Of a stretch of DNA of 64,000 nucleotides, positions 61,650 through 64,000 are shown piece by piece; within the stretch, counting starts at the first letter, position 1, and the number at the start of each line of letters is the position of its first letter. The position numbers and the translations under genes are program-made. Source of the DNA: Bacteroidota bacterium. Lineage in GTDB: Bacteria > Bacteroidota > Bacteroidia > Cytophagales > Cyclobacteriaceae. The notes under the pieces were generated by a model, which searched no databases, was not told the origin of the DNA, and worked only from the letters and a program-made list of their open reading frames with translations. Location of the stretch: contig VGMW01000005.1 of the NCBI GenBank assembly GCA_016866235.1, forward strand, positions 1-64,000, written 5' to 3'.

Positions 61650-62375
61650 TTACTGATTTAAAGCGGTGGTTTGATTTTTGGTAAGGTACTTTTCATAACA
61701 CTTCAGATAATCCTGAAGCATGTTGTTTACACCTTTGGCGGTGAGGGTAGCACCGGACATACCATCAACCTCATGTGGTTGATTGCTGTAGTCCATGCCT
61801 TCACCTTTTTTCATAACAATTGGAGCAAGTGCGCCTGATTCAAAAATGGTCTTGCCCTTGTAACGATCCTGAATTTCTCCGGATTCAATTCGAGCACCAA
61901 GTCCTGGCGTTTCGCCGGCATGCTGAAATTTCACACCCTGAACAGTGCTGAAATCAGACTTCAGGGCAACGAATCCCCAGATGTTGTTCCAAAGTCCAAA
62001 GCCATAAACAGGCAACACAGTGAATTCAACCTGCTCGGGATTGCTTTCAGACCTCACTTCAAAAACCGGGAGGCTTCTTTCTTCCGCCTTCTTCTTATAC
62101 TCTTCAGCTATGTTGATTTTTTCAGCTTCTACCCCGTCCTTAATGTTTCCATTGAAATCAATAACGTAGGCTTTGATCCGCTTGGCATAGATGGCTTCAA
62201 CATTTGCATTCTCTTCCAGGGTGATGACCGTGGAAAGAATGTTCATTTTCTTCTCCCTTGCTATGTTGGCTTCCTGTTTATCTTTTAAACTGATGGAAGC
62301 GAACGCCAGTGTTAGTGCACACGCTACGGTGAGCACAGCGGCGTATAGGATGATGTAGTTGTTAGACTGTCGCAC
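61650..62375 (-). CDS. nqrC: Na+-translocating NADH:quinone reductase subunit C (FMN-binding)
   Basis: 241 residues from a GTG at 62375. One N-terminal membrane helix ([20 protein letters not shown]) and a periplasmic FMN_bind domain. The covalent-FMN site is [17 protein letters not shown], with the flavinylated Thr in the SGAT motif (ApbE target). The typical [12 protein letters not shown] and [13 protein letters not shown] segments are present. It overlaps nqrB by 14 bp, indicating translational coupling. Confidence 0.95.
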   Translation of the reverse strand: MRQSNNYIILYAAVLTVACALTLAFASISLKDKQEANIAREKKMNILSTVITLEENANVEAIYAKRIKAYVIDFNGNIKDGVEAEKINIAEEYKKKAEERSLPVFEVRSESNPEQVEFTVLPVYGFGLWNNIWGFVALKSDFSTVQGVKFQHAGETPGLGARIESGEIQDRYKGKTIFESGALAPIVMKKGEGMDYSNQPHEVDGMSGATLTAKGVNNMLQDYLKCYEKYLTKNQTTALNQ

Positions 62376-63555
62376 GTTTTAATCTTCTGTTTTTGTTGGC
62401 ATTAAGAACAAAATAATCGATCAGCGGAGCAAAGACATTCATCAGGAGAATGGCAAGCATGATGCCCTCCGGATAGGCCGGATTGAAAACCCTGATCAAT
62501 ACTGTGAATACCCCAATTAAAAATCCATAAATCCATTTGCCTGTACCGGTATGGGTGGCCGTGACCGGATCGGTTGCCATAAATACCGCACCAAAAGCGA
62601 GTCCGCCGATAACTAGATGATAATGTGCCGGCATTTCCATAAAAGGATTTCCGCCAATAACATTTAACAACAACCCCATGGCGTAGGCACCTGCGAAAAC
62701 GCTTACAATAATTCTTCCGCTTCCTACTCCGGTGATAATCAGAATGGCTGCGCCAACGAGGCACATCAGAGTTGACGTCTCCCCAACGGAACCAGGTCGA
62801 ATACCAAGGAAAAGGTTGTTAAGGCTGTAGATACCCTCTGCCCAACCGCTACCAAACTGAGCGAAATCATTCATGACATTGCCAGTGGAGGCTGCTGCTA
62901 CGGCGAGTGGCGTTGCGCCTGAATAACCTTGTACGGTTTTTACGCCTTCACCCAACAGCGTCCACACTTCTCCGGAGATCTGTGAAGGATATGCAAAGTA
63001 GAGGAATGCGCGCGCGGTGAGGGCAATGTTCACCACATTCATGCCGGTGCCTCCAAAAGCTTCCTTTCCGATGACAACGGCGAAGGCTGTGGCAACTGCA
63101 ACCTGCCAAAGTGGAATGTCTGGAGGCATCACCAACGGAATAAGCATACCGGTTACCAGGTAGCCTTCGTTTACAGGGTGCTTGCGCATGATGGCAAACA
63201 CAAATTCAATGCCCAGACCTACACCATAGGAAACGATAATCAAAGGAACAACCTGACCCAGTCCGAGTAAAATCTTTTCTCCGAATGTGCCGGTTTGACC
63301 TAAAGCCAGAAAATGCTGGTGACCGATGTTCCAGGTTCCAAAAAGCAAACATGGAACCATGGCCAAAATCACGGTCATCATCAGGCGCTTTAAATCGATG
63401 GCATCTCTTACATGCACGCCCTTGCCATGGGTGGTGGTGTTGGGAGCGAATAGAAAAGTTTCGAAAGCCTCGTAGGCGTAATAGTACTTTTCTAGTTTAC
63501 CACCCTTCTCAAAGTTGTGCTTAACCTTATCAAGCTGATTTCTGAGGAATTTCAT
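62362..63555 (-). CDS. nqrB: Na+-translocating NADH:quinone reductase subunit B
   Basis: 397 residues, the main membrane subunit with about ten helices. Landmarks: PNTTTHGKGVHVRDAIDLKR, the covalent-FMN motif GYSGATPLAVAA with Thr at about position 215, RPGSVGETSTLMCLVGAAIL and FMATDPVTATHTGTGKWIYG. The gene lies 42 bp after nqrA and overlaps nqrC. It handles Na+ movement and quinone reduction with the other subunits. Confidence 0.95.
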   Translation of the reverse strand: MKFLRNQLDKVKHNFEKGGKLEKYYYAYEAFETFLFAPNTTTHGKGVHVRDAIDLKRLMMTVILAMVPCLLFGTWNIGHQHFLALGQTGTFGEKILLGLGQVVPLIIVSYGVGLGIEFVFAIMRKHPVNEGYLVTGMLIPLVMPPDIPLWQVAVATAFAVVIGKEAFGGTGMNVVNIALTARAFLYFAYPSQISGEVWTLLGEGVKTVQGYSGATPLAVAAASTGNVMNDFAQFGSGWAEGIYSLNNLFLGIRPGSVGETSTLMCLVGAAILIITGVGSGRIIVSVFAGAYAMGLLLNVIGGNPFMEMPAHYHLVIGGLAFGAVFMATDPVTATHTGTGKWIYGFLIGVFTVLIRVFNPAYPEGIMLAILLMNVFAPLIDYFVLNANKNRRLKRATV

Positions 63556-63597
63556 TTGCTTCTTTTAATCTTCTGCTGTTGAAAATCTTTTTATGAA

Positions 63598-64000
63598 TTA
63601 GCTGGTTCTCATCATCTCAAGTCCATCCCTGAGAATTTCCTGAACGTTATGTTTGGAAACGTCAACGAATTCGCAAAGCGCCAGGTCCTCTTCGATCACT
63701 TCATAAATACCCAGCGCCTCCATCTCATCAACATCATTTGCCATGATGGCTTTTAACAGATGAACCGGATAGATATCCATTGGTGTCACCTTTTCAAAGA
63801 CTCCTGACTGAACAAATGATCTCTCTTCACCATGGGTATTGGTATCGAGCTTGTATTCTTTCGATGGATTCAGGAACGATAACAAACCAAACGCTCTTGA
63901 GAAACTTAGTTTATTAACGGTGGGGAGGATCCAACCAAGGAATTCATAGTAGTCGCCCTCTGTGAGTACGGTAACCTGATGATCGAAATACCCCAGATGG
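63598..64000 (-). CDS. nqrA: Na+-translocating NADH:quinone reductase subunit A (N-terminal part outside window)
   Basis: The frame is open to the window edge, giving the last 133 codons. It includes HQVTVLTEGDYYEFLGWILP, SFSRAFGLLSFLNPSK, and the C-terminal FEKVTPMDIYPVHLLKAIM, LGIYEVIEEDLALCEFVDVS, characteristic of NqrA. NqrA is the cytoplasmic subunit; the operon continues A-B-C-D-E toward lower coordinates. Confidence 0.93.
   Translation of the reverse strand, partial: HLGYFDHQVTVLTEGDYYEFLGWILPTVNKLSFSRAFGLLSFLNPSKEYKLDTNTHGEERSFVQSGVFEKVTPMDIYPVHLLKAIMANDVDEMEALGIYEVIEEDLALCEFVDVSKHNVQEILRDGLEMMRTS

Noticed and set aside
1-64000. CRISPR array, riboswitch, rRNA or complete insertion sequence
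   Set aside because: None was seen: no regularly spaced repeats, no transposase gene with terminal inverted repeats, and no rRNA-like stretch.

Overview
The window looks like a piece of chromosome from a marine or soil-type member of the Bacteroidota, most likely order Cytophagales. Grounds: Na+-translocating NQR genes, STN/carboxypeptidase-regulatory proteins, a propeller/triple-Tyr/LuxR sensor, WG-repeat and glycine-rich RRM proteins, lipoproteins with L-x-x-C lipoboxes, almost no Shine-Dalgarno motifs, TAnnTTTG-like -7 boxes and frequent TTG/GTG starts. Assignment below phylum level is inference.

Region 1 (1-4500) is accessory and decayed. It appears more A+T-rich than the rest. It holds the start of a VCBS-like lipoprotein, a YefM/YoeB-type toxin-antitoxin pair with three phased operator boxes, a GIY-YIG nuclease pseudogene with two in-frame stops, a DinD/BRO-N antirepressor-like gene split by one stop codon, a further frameshifted remnant and a membrane protein. 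It reads as an eroded island.

Region 2 (4.5-15.9 kb): SSS symporter with an SsuD-like flavin monooxygenase, DoxX protein, secreted M28 peptidase, TPR protein, Bcr/CflA-type MFS exporter, a DUF3179 fragment, and an EF-hand protein coupled to a type II NADH dehydrogenase with a C-terminal cNMP-fold domain.

Region 3 (15.9-35.2 kb) is about exported degradation. There are two tandem GH16 glucanases, a lipoprotein and a large one-component sensor-regulator (a beta-glucan locus without SusC/SusD); a three-gene operon resembling a dismembered STN/plug surface protein; a sulfatase with its own lipoprotein formylglycine-generating enzyme; S10 and S8 peptidases; an amidohydrolase; two Tat-type TIM-barrel proteins; and an APC permease.

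Region 4 (35.2-49.5 kb) is housekeeping plus inorganic carbon uptake: xerD-like, aroQ, then SulP - dabA - dabB, MarC, RNase HI, HrpB, an RRM protein and a CtpA-type S41 protease.

Region 5 (49.7-64 kb): a 1341-residue DUF4011-type SF1 helicase, a WG-repeat protein, a MocA-like nucleotidyltransferase, a second DnaE, DUF502, and the nqrA(partial)BCDE operon ending in a terminator with no nqrF behind nqrE.

No rRNA, intact tRNA, CRISPR array, riboswitch or complete insertion sequence was seen. The strongest candidates for something new are the split EF-hand/NDH-2 module, the dismembered plug-protein operon, and the SulP-DabAB locus with its extra SulP tail.
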